From positions 62,001-126,000 of the forward strand of contig NZ_CABVHK010000013.1 of the NCBI RefSeq assembly GCF_902497785.1: a stretch of DNA of 64,000 nucleotides. Direction: 5' to 3'. The notes beneath the pieces were generated by a model that made no database searches, was not told where the DNA came from, and worked only from the letters and a program-made list of their open reading frames with translations. This document shows, one piece after another, positions 26,785 through 35,798 of this stretch. Position 1 is the stretch's first letter. Every line of letters starts with the position of its first letter. A program made the translations under genes and the position numbers. This DNA comes from Pseudomonas fluorescens (GTDB taxonomy: Bacteria; Pseudomonadota; Gammaproteobacteria; Pseudomonadales; Pseudomonadaceae).

Positions 26785-28719
26785 GTGTCGGCGGTTCTCT
26801 CATTGTTACAAAGCCGTTTATTGCGGCCGGTGTTCGTTACCCTTGGTATCGCCCTTTTGGTGCAGGTGCTGGTGGCTGTTGCCCTGACCCGGAGCACAGT
26901 GACTGCGCTGGAAGCAGATTTGAGCGTGCGCCTGGGTGCCGACAGTCAAAAGCTCTCTGGTGAGCTCGAGCAGGCGGGACGTGAAGTCACGTCGAGCCTC
27001 GACAACCTTTCCACCAGCACGCGTCAGCGCCTCACCGCCGGTTTGTCCTCGCGACTGCAGGAAGAGCAGGCGCAATTGCGTGCCACGCTGGAAAAGGACC
27101 TGAAGGATTCCGCCAATGACATGGCCCAACTTCTCGCCTCGGTCGCACCCCGCGCCATGTGGGACAGCGACGTGCCGACCCTTTCCGAATTCGCGCGCCG
27201 GGCCCAGCGCAATCCCAACGTGCTGTTTGTGGTCTATGACGACGCGACAGGCCAGCATCTGACGCGCTACCTCAACCGCGAAAACCCGATCAACAAGGCA
27301 CTGCTGGAGAAAGGCCAGGGCGAGCGTGCACTGGACAAGGTGCTGGATGCAGCGAAGAACGATCCGTCGGTCTACTACCTCGAAGCCTCGATCAATCCCA
27401 ACGGCGTGGAAATCGGCAAGGTCTTGATGGGTGTCTCGACCGCGTCGGTGGAAACCGATCTTGCGGCTCTCGACAAGCGCTTTACGGCATTGATCGCTAG
27501 CAGTGATCAACTGGTCGGCGACAGCCTCAAGGGCGCGGCAGCTGACAGCGCCACGGCGATGCGAGCGCGTCTGACCTCTGCTCAATCCACCGCTTCGGAA
27601 ATGAAAGACAACACCACCAGCACCGTGCAGGAAGCTGCGGCGACTCTGCGCTGGCGCATCGGCATGGGCCTCGCGCTGGTCGGTTGCGGCGTGTTGCTGC
27701 TGCTGGCCGTTGTGTTGGGTCGGCGTGTAGTCAATCGCTTGAAACTGTTGATTGCCGCGATGGACGACCTGGCGGCGGGCGAGGGCGACCTGACCAAGCG
27801 CGTGCAGATCAACAGCAAAGACGAAATCGGCGACATGGCCTCGGCGGTCAATCGCTTTGTGGATAAGTTGCAGCCGATCGTGCGTGAAGCGGGCGATGTC
27901 GCTCAGCGCACCGGCGTTGAAATCGGTGCCATGACCCTGCGTAACGCCGGTGCCGATGCGGCGGCGGGCATGCAGCGTGACGAAGTGGCCGAGAGCCTGC
28001 GCGCGTTGTCGCAAATGGCGGACGAAGCGCAGTCAGAAAGTCACGCCATGCAGGCGGCGTTGCAGCAGGTGGTGGATATTCGTTCGGCGACTGACGAAAA
28101 CACCCGGACTTCGGCGAAAGTCGGCAGCCTGATCGAGGCCTTGGCCGGGCAGGTTGATACCGGTGCAAAAGTCATCGAGCGGCTGGCGCAGCAAAGTGAG
28201 CAGATTGAAGTGGTGTTGACCGTGATCCACGGTATCGCCGAGCAGACTAACCTGCTGGCGCTGAATGCCGCGATTGAAGCGGCGCGTGCCGGCGAGACCG
28301 GTCGCGGCTTTGCCGTGGTGGCGGACGAGGTCCGAGCGCTGGCGAGCAAGACCCAGAGCTCTACGGGTGACATTCAGGCGCACATCGTGGCCTTGCAGCA
28401 AGGGGCGCGAGAGGCGGTCGCCGCGATTGGGCAAGCGGGGCGTCAGGCCAGCGAAGGTCTGTTGGTATTGCGGGACAGTGCGCGATTGCAGCAATCGGTG
28501 CAGGTGTCGGTCGAGCAGGTGCATGCGGCGATTGGTCTGGCAACACAGGCAGCCGCGCATCAGGCGCAAGGCGCGCAAGCGGTGCGAGGACGGGTTGAAA
28601 CCATTCATGCGCAGGCTGAAAAGGCCGCCCAGGCGGTGGTGGAAACCACGGCCAGCGGCAAAGTGCTGGATGGCTTGGCGGCGCAGTTGAAGGCGAGCCT
28701 GGGGCAGTTCAGGGCGTAA
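26785..28719 (+). CDS. Methyl-accepting chemotaxis protein
   Basis: 644 residues with a GTG start at 26785 behind AGAGGGA; the ATG at 26710 has no ribosome site and adds non-conserved residues. Membrane segment 1 (about 15-35), a periplasmic sensor of about 255 residues, membrane segment 2 (about 291-313), then HAMP with DDLAAGEGDLTKRVQ. A long coiled coil follows, with the signalling tip IAEQTNLLALNAAIEAARAG (about 483-502) that contacts CheA and CheW. The sensor has a single-CACHE-like segment NVLFVVYDDATGQHLTRYLN, but the ligand cannot be read from sequence. Confidence 0.92.
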   Translation: MSAVLSLLQSRLLRPVFVTLGIALLVQVLVAVALTRSTVTALEADLSVRLGADSQKLSGELEQAGREVTSSLDNLSTSTRQRLTAGLSSRLQEEQAQLRATLEKDLKDSANDMAQLLASVAPRAMWDSDVPTLSEFARRAQRNPNVLFVVYDDATGQHLTRYLNRENPINKALLEKGQGERALDKVLDAAKNDPSVYYLEASINPNGVEIGKVLMGVSTASVETDLAALDKRFTALIASSDQLVGDSLKGAAADSATAMRARLTSAQSTASEMKDNTTSTVQEAAATLRWRIGMGLALVGCGVLLLLAVVLGRRVVNRLKLLIAAMDDLAAGEGDLTKRVQINSKDEIGDMASAVNRFVDKLQPIVREAGDVAQRTGVEIGAMTLRNAGADAAAGMQRDEVAESLRALSQMADEAQSESHAMQAALQQVVDIRSATDENTRTSAKVGSLIEALAGQVDTGAKVIERLAQQSEQIEVVLTVIHGIAEQTNLLALNAAIEAARAGETGRGFAVVADEVRALASKTQSSTGDIQAHIVALQQGAREAVAAIGQAGRQASEGLLVLRDSARLQQSVQVSVEQVHAAIGLATQAAAHQAQGAQAVRGRVETIHAQAEKAAQAVVETTASGKVLDGLAAQLKASLGQFRA

Positions 28720-28731
28720 CGCATCGAGAAA

Positions 28732-28802
28732 ATCAAAAGATCGCAGCCTGCGGCAGCTCCTACGCGTGTACATGTAGGAGCTGCCGCAGGCTGCGATCTT
28801 TT
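28732..28802. repeat. Interspersed palindromic repeat, family A, reversed arm order
   Basis: The arms are arranged tail-inward: ATCAAAAGATCGCAGCCTGC at 28732 onward and GTAGGAGCTGCCGCAGGCTG at 28774 onward. It is a palindrome in the opposite sense to most copies and lies between convergent genes. Confidence 0.85.
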
Positions 28803-28808
28803 CGCTTG

Positions 28809-30374
28809 TCAGCGGCTCAAATACATCCGCGTCGTCAGCAGATAAACCGGCAACCCCGACACCAGAATCAACAGCGCCGCATAAGGCGCCGCCGCCGCAA
28901 ATTCCACATTCGCGGTATGCGCCCAGACTTCCGTCGCCAGCGTATTGAGCCCGGTCGGACTCAGCAGCAGCGTCGCCGTCAGCTCCTTCATGGCATCCAG
29001 AAACACCAATGCAAACGCCGCGCCCAGAGCCGGGAAAATAATCGGCAGCGTCACTCGGCAAAATGCTGTGAAGGACGAAGCCCCCAGCGTGCGGGCCGCT
29101 TCTTCCAGCTGCGGCGCGGCCTTGTTCAGCGCCGTGCGAATCGGCGCCTGTGCAAGCGGCAGAAACAGCAACGCGTAAGCGATCAACAGCAACGCCGACG
29201 TCTGGTACAACGCCGGCACATAGTGCAGGGCGAAATACACCAGCGTCAGCGCGATCACCAAACCTGGCAGTGCGTGCAGCAGATACGGCAAGCGCTCGGC
29301 CCAGATCGCCAATCGACCCTTGTAACGCACCACCAGCAATCCTACCGGCACCGCCAGCACCAGGCATAAAGCGGCGCCACCCAGCGACAGTGCGAGGGAC
29401 GACAACAATGCCTCGCTGATCGCCGCCACCGGAAACGCCGCCGACGAGCCGACCGCCAACCAGTACGCGAGCATGGCCAGGGGAATCCCGCTGCCGATGA
29501 TCGCCAACACCAGGCAGTAAACTTGCCCGGCGATCGCCCAAGGCCCCAGTTGAACCTGTTCCGCACGCCGCGCCGCGCCCTGGCCGGTGCGCACATGCCG
29601 ACCCTTGCCGCGTACGCGCAGCTCGAGCCACAGCAACACCAGACACATCGCCAGCAACACCGCAGAAAGCATCGCTGCATTGGCGTTACTGAATTCGAGC
29701 TCGAACTGCTGATAGATGGCCGTGGTGAACGTCTGGAGGCCGATAATCGACAGCGCGCCGAACTCCACCAGCATGTGCAGCGCAATCAGCAGCGATCCGG
29801 CGAGCAGTGATGGCCAGAGCAGTGGCAGGGTGATCCGGAAGAACACGCCAACGCGGTTCTGGCCCAATGTGCGGGCGGACTCTTCAAGTGAAGGGTCGAG
29901 GTTGCGCAGCGTCGCCGCCACCGGCAGAAAGATCAGCGGGTATTTGGACAGGGTCATCACCAGAATCGCCCCGCCCAATCCTTCGAAGTTGGCGCTCAGC
30001 GAGACCCAGGTAAAACTGCTGACAAACGCCGGTACCGCGAACGGCAAACACAGGATCACGCCCCACAGGCGCCGTCCCGGCAGGTTGCTTCGCTCAAGCA
30101 GCCACGCCAGTGACAAGCCGATCACGCCGCAAGCGACCGTTACGCCAACCATCAGCGCCAGGGTGTTACGCAGCAGCCCGAACACATAGGGCCGCCACAG
30201 CAAATGCAGTGCTTCGGCCCAGCCAGCCTGCCAGGTTTTGATCCCGACATAGGCCAGTGGCAACAGGCTGAGTACCACCAGCAGCAAGACCGGCAGCACC
30301 AGCCAGATCGACGGCCGCTTGCGCCGCGGCACGAAACCCCCGCGCGTGGCGGGGGCGGATAACGAGGCGCTCAT
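28809..30374 (-). CDS. Iron(III) ABC transporter permease (FbpB/HitB type)
   Basis: 521 residues with about 12 membrane segments in two homologous halves, as in the fused FbpB/SfuB permeases. Each half has an EAA loop for contact with the ATPase: LEESARTLGQNRVGVFFRITLP and LEEAARTLGASSFTAF (both shown shortened by position, about residues 178-199 and 410-425). It moves Fe3+ released by the binding protein into the cytoplasm. It overlaps the binding-protein gene by one base. No ATPase gene (FbpC) is next to it, so that subunit must be encoded elsewhere. Confidence 0.88.
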   Translation of the reverse strand: MSASLSAPATRGGFVPRRKRPSIWLVLPVLLLVVLSLLPLAYVGIKTWQAGWAEALHLLWRPYVFGLLRNTLALMVGVTVACGVIGLSLAWLLERSNLPGRRLWGVILCLPFAVPAFVSSFTWVSLSANFEGLGGAILVMTLSKYPLIFLPVAATLRNLDPSLEESARTLGQNRVGVFFRITLPLLWPSLLAGSLLIALHMLVEFGALSIIGLQTFTTAIYQQFELEFSNANAAMLSAVLLAMCLVLLWLELRVRGKGRHVRTGQGAARRAEQVQLGPWAIAGQVYCLVLAIIGSGIPLAMLAYWLAVGSSAAFPVAAISEALLSSLALSLGGAALCLVLAVPVGLLVVRYKGRLAIWAERLPYLLHALPGLVIALTLVYFALHYVPALYQTSALLLIAYALLFLPLAQAPIRTALNKAAPQLEEAARTLGASSFTAFCRVTLPIIFPALGAAFALVFLDAMKELTATLLLSPTGLNTLATEVWAHTANVEFAAAAPYAALLILVSGLPVYLLTTRMYLSR

Positions 30375-31384
30375 CAGTTCAGGCCAACGTCGCGTTCCAG
30401 GTCCAGGGCTTCTTCAGCGTTGCCGAGGTCGGCTGGCGTGACTTTCGGCGCTTCAAGCTCGCTGAAAGGCTTGAGGCCGCGATCCGATTGCATGCCTTTG
30501 TGCAGCGGGTATTCGGCGGTGGTCTGGGTGATCACACGCTGACCTTCTTCGCTGGCCATGTAGGCGAGCAATTGCTGGGCTTCTGTTGGGTGTTTACTGG
30601 ATTTCAATACGGCGGCGCTGGAAACAGTGATCAGCCCGCCAACGTCGCCGCCGGTGAAGTAATGCAGTTTCGAATCGAGCTGGCCTTTTTCACGCTGCAA
30701 GGCGAACCAGTAGTAATTGTTCACCAGCACGGTGGCGACTTCGCCATTTTCCACGGCTTTGAGCGCCACCATGTTGTTGCTGTAAGTCTTGCCGAACGCG
30801 CGCAGGCCGGTCAGCCATTCTTCGGCGGCGTCCATGCCATGCACTTTGATGATGGCAACGGCTTGTTCCTGGAAGGCACCGCTGGTGGGCACGAAGCCGA
30901 CCTTGCCTTGCCATTTCGGATCGGAGAATTCCATCACCGACTTGGGCAGGTCTTTTTCATCGATCAGCTTGGGATTGAATGCGACCACACGCACGCGCGC
31001 GGTGATGCCGATCCAGGTGCCATTGCCGGCAACATAGTCTTTTGGCAGTACGGCGAGGGTGCCGGCATCGGTTTGTGCCAACAAGCCTTGTTCGCCGAGT
31101 TTGTTCAGCGGCGGTGATTCTTCGGTGTAGATCACATCGGCGGGGGAGCGATCGCCTTCTTCGACGACCTGGCTGGCGAGCTGGTTGCTGCTGCCTTTGC
31201 GCACGTTGACGTGAATGCCGGTCTTGGCTTCGAAGGCTTTGGCGACAGCATCGCCGACCTCTTTGTGTTGACCGTTATAGAGTGTCAGGGAAACCGGATC
31301 AGCTGCCTGGGTGAGGGGAGTGGCGAGTGCCAGGCCGAGCAGGGTGATGGTCAGGCCGCGGCGCAGGGTATTTCGAAACATCAT
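30374..31384 (-). CDS. Periplasmic iron(III)-binding protein (FbpA/HitA type)
   Basis: 336 residues. The signal peptide ends in LTQA just before ADPVSLTLYNGQHKE. Family features include the tyrosine pair in VNNYYWFALQ, which in FbpA coordinates ferric iron, and FVPTSGAFQEQAVAI, which fits the anion-binding loop. It delivers iron to the adjoining permease. The start at 31384 is preceded by GAGGAA at a good distance. A Fur-like palindrome lies 42 bases upstream, which suggests repression under iron-replete conditions. Confidence 0.9.
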   Translation of the reverse strand: MMFRNTLRRGLTITLLGLALATPLTQAADPVSLTLYNGQHKEVGDAVAKAFEAKTGIHVNVRKGSSNQLASQVVEEGDRSPADVIYTEESPPLNKLGEQGLLAQTDAGTLAVLPKDYVAGNGTWIGITARVRVVAFNPKLIDEKDLPKSVMEFSDPKWQGKVGFVPTSGAFQEQAVAIIKVHGMDAAEEWLTGLRAFGKTYSNNMVALKAVENGEVATVLVNNYYWFALQREKGQLDSKLHYFTGGDVGGLITVSSAAVLKSSKHPTEAQQLLAYMASEEGQRVITQTTAEYPLHKGMQSDRGLKPFSELEAPKVTPADLGNAEEALDLERDVGLN

Positions 31385-31425
31385 TCGCAGGGTTCCTCAC
31401 TGTCGCATTGCAAAAACTTGTAACA

Positions 31426-31449
31426 ATGATAAACGATATTGTTTCTCAT
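31426..31449. promoter_or_regulatory. Candidate Fur-binding site upstream of the iron transporter
   Basis: An imperfect 24-base palindrome whose half-sites ATGATAAAC and GTTTCTCAT are complementary at eight of nine positions around six central bases. The AT-rich GATAA-type half-sites resemble Fur boxes. Function is inferred from the downstream iron importer. Confidence 0.5.
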
Positions 31450-31487
31450 GTGCGCCTTGCGGGGCTGGTTCGGGCGATGCTGCCTCT

Positions 31488-31582
31488 GTAGGAGCTGCCG
31501 AAGGCTGCGATCTTTTGATCTTTGTTGTCGGTGCGCCAAAATTGATGAGGATCAAAAGATCGCAGCCTTCGGCAGCTCCTAC
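31488..31582. repeat. Interspersed palindromic repeat, family A
   Basis: Complementary arms beginning GTAGGAGCTGCCGAAGGCTG (31488) and ending in CAGCTCCTAC (31582), with a 30-nt spacer. It sits between the iron operon and the tRNA genes. Confidence 0.88.
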
Positions 31583-31618
31583 AGGGGGGTGTGTTGTTTT
31601 TAGAATGCCAGAAACGCA

Positions 31619-31641
31619 AAAACCCGCTTTCGCGGGTTTCT
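31619..31641 (-). terminator. Terminator of the downstream tRNA-Leu gene
   Basis: On the minus strand AACCCGC-GAAA-GCGGGTT is followed by a short T run. It lies about 35 bases after the tRNA 3' end. Confidence 0.8.
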
Positions 31642-31674
31642 GTGAAATTCAAGATCGTGACCTTGAATTTGAAT

Positions 31675-31761
31675 TGGTGCCCAGAAGAAGACTCGAACTT
31701 CCACGACCTTGCGGTCACCAGCACCTGAAGCTGGCGTGTCTACCAATTTCACCATCTGGGC
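31675..31761 (-). tRNA. tRNA-Leu (anticodon CAG), copy 1
   Basis: 87 nt including an encoded CCA end. The acceptor stem GCCCAGA / TCTGGGC, a seven-base anticodon loop UUCAGGU with anticodon CAG, a long variable arm (TGGTGACCGCAAGGTCGTG region) and a TTCGAGTC T-loop mark a class II leucine tRNA. It reads CUG, the main Leu codon in this GC-rich genome. It is identical to the second copy 166 bases away. Confidence 0.95.
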
Positions 31762-31795
31762 ATTATCGTCAGCGTTGCCGCTGTTGATGTGGCGC

Positions 31796-31824
31796 ACTAT
31801 ACGGAGCGCATTTTAATCTGTAAA
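31796..31824 (-). promoter_or_regulatory. Promoter of tRNA-Leu copy 1
   Basis: On the minus strand TTTACA (31824-31819) and TATAGT (31801-31796) are spaced by exactly 17 bases and followed by a GC-rich discriminator, as at stable-RNA promoters under stringent control. Confidence 0.8.
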
Positions 31825-31863
31825 CCCCTGATTTGGTTTTAATAAATCAGATGTTCAGAATGT

Positions 31864-31887
31864 AAAAAACCCGCTTTCGCGGGTTTT
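31864..31887 (-). terminator. Terminator of the upstream tRNA-Leu gene
   Basis: The same GC stem as the other terminator (AACCCGC-GAAA-GCGGGTT) with a longer T run, between the two tRNA genes. The two tRNAs therefore appear to be separate units. Confidence 0.82.
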
Positions 31888-31927
31888 TGTGCGAGCCTTG
31901 AAATTGATCTAATCTCAAGCTCGAAAT

Positions 31928-32014
31928 TGGTGCCCAGAAGAAGACTCGAACTTCCACGACCTTGCGGTCACCAGCACCTGAAGCTGGCGTGTCTACCAAT
32001 TTCACCATCTGGGC
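31928..32014 (-). tRNA. tRNA-Leu (anticodon CAG), copy 2
   Basis: An 87-nt sequence identical to copy 1, with encoded CCA. The anticodon CAG lies in the UUCAGGU loop, and the long variable arm is that of a class II tRNA. Its promoter and terminator differ slightly from those of copy 1, so the duplication covers the whole unit. Confidence 0.95.
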
Positions 32015-32048
32015 AGTATCGGCAACGTCTCCGTCGTCGATGGCGCGC

Positions 32049-32077
32049 ACTATACGGAGCGTCTTTTTAACTGTAAA
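32049..32077 (-). promoter_or_regulatory. Promoter of tRNA-Leu copy 2
   Basis: TTTACA (32077-32072) and TATAGT (32054-32049) on the minus strand, 17 bases apart, with the GC-rich discriminator GCGCGCC. Confidence 0.8.
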
Positions 32078-32238
32078 CCCCCGGCATCAAAAAAACCTGG
32101 GAAATTTTACCAGTGGTCTTGAAATCGGCTTCGGAGCGCCGATAAAGCGCTTTAGATAGGCTCTCGGAGCCTGAAATTTCCCGTTTCATTACGCCTATGC
32201 CAAACTAACCCGCATATAGACAAGGTGAAAACTCTCTA

Positions 32239-34869
32239 ATGGCCGATTGGCAGTCCCTCGATCCCGAGGCCGCTCGTGAAGCGGAAAAATATGATAACCC
32301 TATTCCTAGCCGCGAACTGATCCTTCAGCACCTTGCTGATCGGGGTTCGCCTGCTAACCGCGAGCAGCTGGTCGAAGAATTTGGTCTGACCACAGAAGAC
32401 CAGATCGAAGCCCTGCGTCGCCGCCTGCGCGCCATGGAGCGCGATGCTCAGCTCATCTATACCCGTCGCGGCACGTATGCGCCGGTGGACAAGCTCGACC
32501 TGATCCTCGGCCGCATCAGCGGTCATCGTGACGGCTTCGGCTTCCTGGTCCCGGATGACGGCAGTGACGACCTGTTCATGAGCCCGGCGCAAATGCGTCT
32601 GGTGTTCGATGGCGACCGTGCCCTGGCCCGCGTTTCCGGTCTGGACCGTCGTGGTCGCCGCGAAGGCATGATCGTCGAAGTCGTTTCCCGTGCGCACGAA
32701 ACCATCGTCGGTCGTTACTTCGAAGAGGGCGGTATCGGCTTCGTGGTGGCGGACAATCCGAAGATCCAGCAGGAAGTGCTGGTCACGCCGGGCCGTAACG
32801 CCAACGCCAAAATCGGTCAGTTCGTTGAAGTGAAGATCACTCACTGGCCGACGCCACGCTTCCAGCCGCAAGGCGACGTGGTTGAAGTCGTGGGCAACTA
32901 CATGGCGCCGGGCATGGAAATCGATGTCGCCCTGCGCGCCTATGACATTCCGCACGTCTGGCCTGAAGCGGTCTTGAAAGAAGCCGCCAAGCTCAAGCCT
33001 GAAGTCGAAGAGAAAGACAAAGAGAAGCGCATTGACCTGCGTCATCTGCCATTCGTGACCATCGACGGTGAAGATGCTCGCGACTTTGATGATGCTGTTT
33101 ACTGCGAAGCCAAACCGGGCAAGCTGCGCCTGTTCTCCGGCGGCTGGAAGTTGTACGTGGCGATTGCCGACGTTTCCAGCTATGTGAAAATCGGTTCGGC
33201 GCTGGACAACGAATCCCAGGTCCGCGGCAACTCCGTTTATTTCCCGGAGCGCGTGGTGCCGATGCTGCCTGAGCAGCTGTCCAACGGCCTGTGCTCGCTG
33301 AACCCGCATGTCGATCGCCTGGCCATGGTTTGCGAGATGACCATCTCCAAAACCGGCGAGATGACGGATTACTGCTTCTATGAAGCGGTCATTCATTCTC
33401 ACGCCCGCCTGACCTACAACAAGGTCAGCTCGATGCTGGAGACGCCGAAACTCACCGAGGCGCGTCAGCTTCGCGGCGAGTACAACGACGTTCTGCCGCA
33501 CCTCAAGCAGCTTTACGCGCTGTACAAAGTATTGCTGGGCGCTCGTCACGTGCGTGGGGCGATCGATTTCGAAACCCAGGAAACCCGGATCATCTTCGGC
33601 ACCGAGCGCAAGATCGCCGAAATCCGTCCGACCATTCGTAACGACGCGCACAAGCTGATCGAGGAATGCATGCTGGCGGCCAACGTGGCCACCGCTGAAT
33701 TCCTGAAAAAGCACGAAATCCCTGCGCTGTATCGCGTTCACAATGGTCCGCCACCGGAGCGTCTGGAAAAGCTGCGCGCCTTCCTCGGCGAGCTTGGCCT
33801 GTCCCTGCACAAAGGCAAGGACGGCCCGTCGCCGAAGGATTACCAGGCATTGCTGGCGAGCATCAAGGACCGTCCGGATTTCCATCTGATCCAGACCGTC
33901 ATGCTGCGCTCGCTGAGCCAGGCGGTTTATAGCGCCGATAACCAGGGCCACTTTGGCCTCAATTACGAAGCCTATACCCACTTCACTTCGCCGATCCGCC
34001 GTTACCCGGACTTGCTCACGCACCGGGCAATTCGCAGCGTTATCCATTCGAAAATGGACACCCCGCACGTTCGCCGTGCAGGCGCGATGACCATTCCGAA
34101 GGCGCGCATCTATCCGTACGATGAGGCGGCCCTGGAGCAACTCGGCGAGCAGTGCTCGATGAGCGAGCGTCGTGCCGACGAAGCGACCCGCGACGTAGTG
34201 AACTGGCTCAAGTGTGAGTTCATGAAGGATCGCGTGGGCGAATCGTTCCCGGGTGTGATCACCGCGGTGACCGGTTTTGGCCTGTTCGTCGAACTCACCG
34301 ATATCTACGTCGAAGGCCTGGTGCACGTCACCGCGCTGCCGGGCGATTACTACCACTTCGATCCTGTGCACCACCGCCTGGCCGGTGAGCGTACCGGTCG
34401 CAGCTTCCGCCTTGGCGATACCGTTGAAGTGCGCGTGATGCGCGTTGACCTCGACGAGCGCAAGATCGACTTCGAGATGGCTGAAAAAACCATCAGCGCG
34501 CCGATTGGCCGCAAGAAGCGCGGAACTGAAAAAACCGAGCCGGTTGCCAAGTCGACGGCTAAAACCGCGGCAGAACCGGCGCCGGCGAAAACCGGTCGTC
34601 GTCCGGCCAAGGAAAAGGCGGTCGAAGCCTATCGCCCAAGCGATGCCGCAGCAAAAAATGCCGAGCTGCGTAAAAGCCGTGAACTGAAGCAGGCGTTGCT
34701 TTCTGAAGCCAAGAGCGGTGGTAAAGCGGCGTCTGGGGGAAAGACCGGACGGTCGGCGCCTGACAAGGACCCCGGCAGCAAACCGAGCAAACACCGTAAG
34801 GGCCCGCCGAAAGCGGGCTCGGCCCCAGCCAAAAGCGGCGGGGCGCGTAAACCTAAGGCCAAGTCATGA
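32239..34869 (+). CDS. rnr: Ribonuclease R
   Basis: 876 residues. Order: an N-terminal winged-helix region (about 1-80), two cold-shock OB domains (with GHRDGFGFLVPDDGSDDLFM), the RNB catalytic domain (about 270-600, with DGEDARDFDDAVYCE, whose aspartates bind Mg2+), an S1 domain (VITAVTGFGLFVELTDIYVE), and a Lys/Ala-rich tail of about 120 residues. It degrades structured RNA 3' to 5' and acts in trans-translation and rRNA quality control. It overlaps rlmB by four bases. Confidence 0.96.
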   Translation: MADWQSLDPEAAREAEKYDNPIPSRELILQHLADRGSPANREQLVEEFGLTTEDQIEALRRRLRAMERDAQLIYTRRGTYAPVDKLDLILGRISGHRDGFGFLVPDDGSDDLFMSPAQMRLVFDGDRALARVSGLDRRGRREGMIVEVVSRAHETIVGRYFEEGGIGFVVADNPKIQQEVLVTPGRNANAKIGQFVEVKITHWPTPRFQPQGDVVEVVGNYMAPGMEIDVALRAYDIPHVWPEAVLKEAAKLKPEVEEKDKEKRIDLRHLPFVTIDGEDARDFDDAVYCEAKPGKLRLFSGGWKLYVAIADVSSYVKIGSALDNESQVRGNSVYFPERVVPMLPEQLSNGLCSLNPHVDRLAMVCEMTISKTGEMTDYCFYEAVIHSHARLTYNKVSSMLETPKLTEARQLRGEYNDVLPHLKQLYALYKVLLGARHVRGAIDFETQETRIIFGTERKIAEIRPTIRNDAHKLIEECMLAANVATAEFLKKHEIPALYRVHNGPPPERLEKLRAFLGELGLSLHKGKDGPSPKDYQALLASIKDRPDFHLIQTVMLRSLSQAVYSADNQGHFGLNYEAYTHFTSPIRRYPDLLTHRAIRSVIHSKMDTPHVRRAGAMTIPKARIYPYDEAALEQLGEQCSMSERRADEATRDVVNWLKCEFMKDRVGESFPGVITAVTGFGLFVELTDIYVEGLVHVTALPGDYYHFDPVHHRLAGERTGRSFRLGDTVEVRVMRVDLDERKIDFEMAEKTISAPIGRKKRGTEKTEPVAKSTAKTAAEPAPAKTGRRPAKEKAVEAYRPSDAAAKNAELRKSRELKQALLSEAKSGGKAASGGKTGRSAPDKDPGSKPSKHRKGPPKAGSAPAKSGGARKPKAKS

Positions 34870-35627
34870 GTCAGTTGGAAAAAATCTACGGCGTGCATGC
34901 GGTAGAAGCGCTGCTGCGTCACCACCCGAAACGCGTCAAGCAGATCTGGCTGGCTGAAGGTCGCAGCGATCCGCGCGTTCAGACGCTGATCGAGCTCGCG
35001 GCAGAAAACCGCGTGGCGGTCGGCAATGCCGAGCGTCGTGAGCTGGATGCCTGGGTTGAAGGCGTGCACCAGGGCGTGGTGGCGGACGTGAGCCCGAGCC
35101 AGGTCTGGGGCGAAGCAATGCTCGACGAACTGCTCGATCGCACCGATGGCGCGCCACTGTTGCTGGTGCTCGACGGCGTAACCGACCCGCACAATCTCGG
35201 CGCTTGCCTGCGCTCGGCCGATGCGGCCGGTGCGCTGGCGGTGATCGTGCCGAAGGACAAGTCGGCCACGCTGACCCCGACGGTACGAAAAGTCGCCTGT
35301 GGCGCGGCGGAAGTGATTCCGTTGGTCGCCGTGACTAACCTCGCCCGTACTCTTGAGAAACTCAAGCAGCGTGGCTTGTGGGTGGTCGGTACGGCGGGCG
35401 AGGCTGAGCAAAGCCTGTACCAGCACGACATGACCGGCCCGACCATTCTGATCATGGGTGCGGAAGGCAGCGGCATGCGTCGCCTGACGCGCGATCTGTG
35501 CGACTACCTGGTGCACTTGCCGATGGCCGGCAGCGTCAGCAGTCTCAACGTGTCCGTGGCGACTGGCGTCTGCCTGTTCGAAGCGCAGCGCCAGCGCAGC
35601 GTCAAAGCTGCCACCAAAAAGTCCTGA
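34866..35627 (+). CDS. rlmB: 23S rRNA 2'-O-methyltransferase RlmB
   Basis: 253 residues, a SPOUT trefoil-knot enzyme modifying G2251. It has an N-terminal L30e-like substrate domain (EKIYGVHAVEALLRHHPKRV), then SpoU motif 1 (DPHNLGACLRSADAAG), motif 2 (ILIMGAEGSGMRRLTRDLCD) and motif 3 (LPMAGSVSSLNVSVATG). The ATGA overlap with rnr indicates coupling, and this pair is conserved in gamma-proteobacteria. Confidence 0.95.
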   Translation: MSQLEKIYGVHAVEALLRHHPKRVKQIWLAEGRSDPRVQTLIELAAENRVAVGNAERRELDAWVEGVHQGVVADVSPSQVWGEAMLDELLDRTDGAPLLLVLDGVTDPHNLGACLRSADAAGALAVIVPKDKSATLTPTVRKVACGAAEVIPLVAVTNLARTLEKLKQRGLWVVGTAGEAEQSLYQHDMTGPTILIMGAEGSGMRRLTRDLCDYLVHLPMAGSVSSLNVSVATGVCLFEAQRQRSVKAATKKS

Positions 35628-35637
35628 CACCCACCCT

Positions 35638-35750
35638 GTAGGAGCTGTGTAGGATCTGTGTAGGAGCTGTGTAGGAGCTGTCGAGTGAAACGAGGCTGCG
35701 ATCTTTTGATTTTTCAAGATCAAAAGATCGCAGCCTTCGGCAGCTCCTAC
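35638..35750. repeat. Interspersed palindromic repeat, family A, with expanded left end
   Basis: The outer unit GTAGGAGCTGT (one copy reads GTAGGATCTGT) occurs four times in tandem before the hairpin arm, while the right arm ends in a single CAGCTCCTAC. The two arms also come from different subtypes: TCGAGTGAAACGAGGCTGCG on the left and the CCTTCGG type on the right. Confidence 0.85.
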
Positions 35751-35798
35751 AGATGTTTTCTCGGGATTGGATGATTGTTCAAATAATCACCAATTGCC

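Noticed and set aside
31385..32238. A genomic island at the tRNA-Leu pair
   Set aside because: No integrase, no direct repeat of the tRNA 3' end, and the neighbours on both sides are core genes.
32236..34794. 852-codon minus-strand frame opposite rnr
   Set aside because: Same reason: the reverse of the RNase R gene, with low-complexity His/Arg/Val-rich translation.
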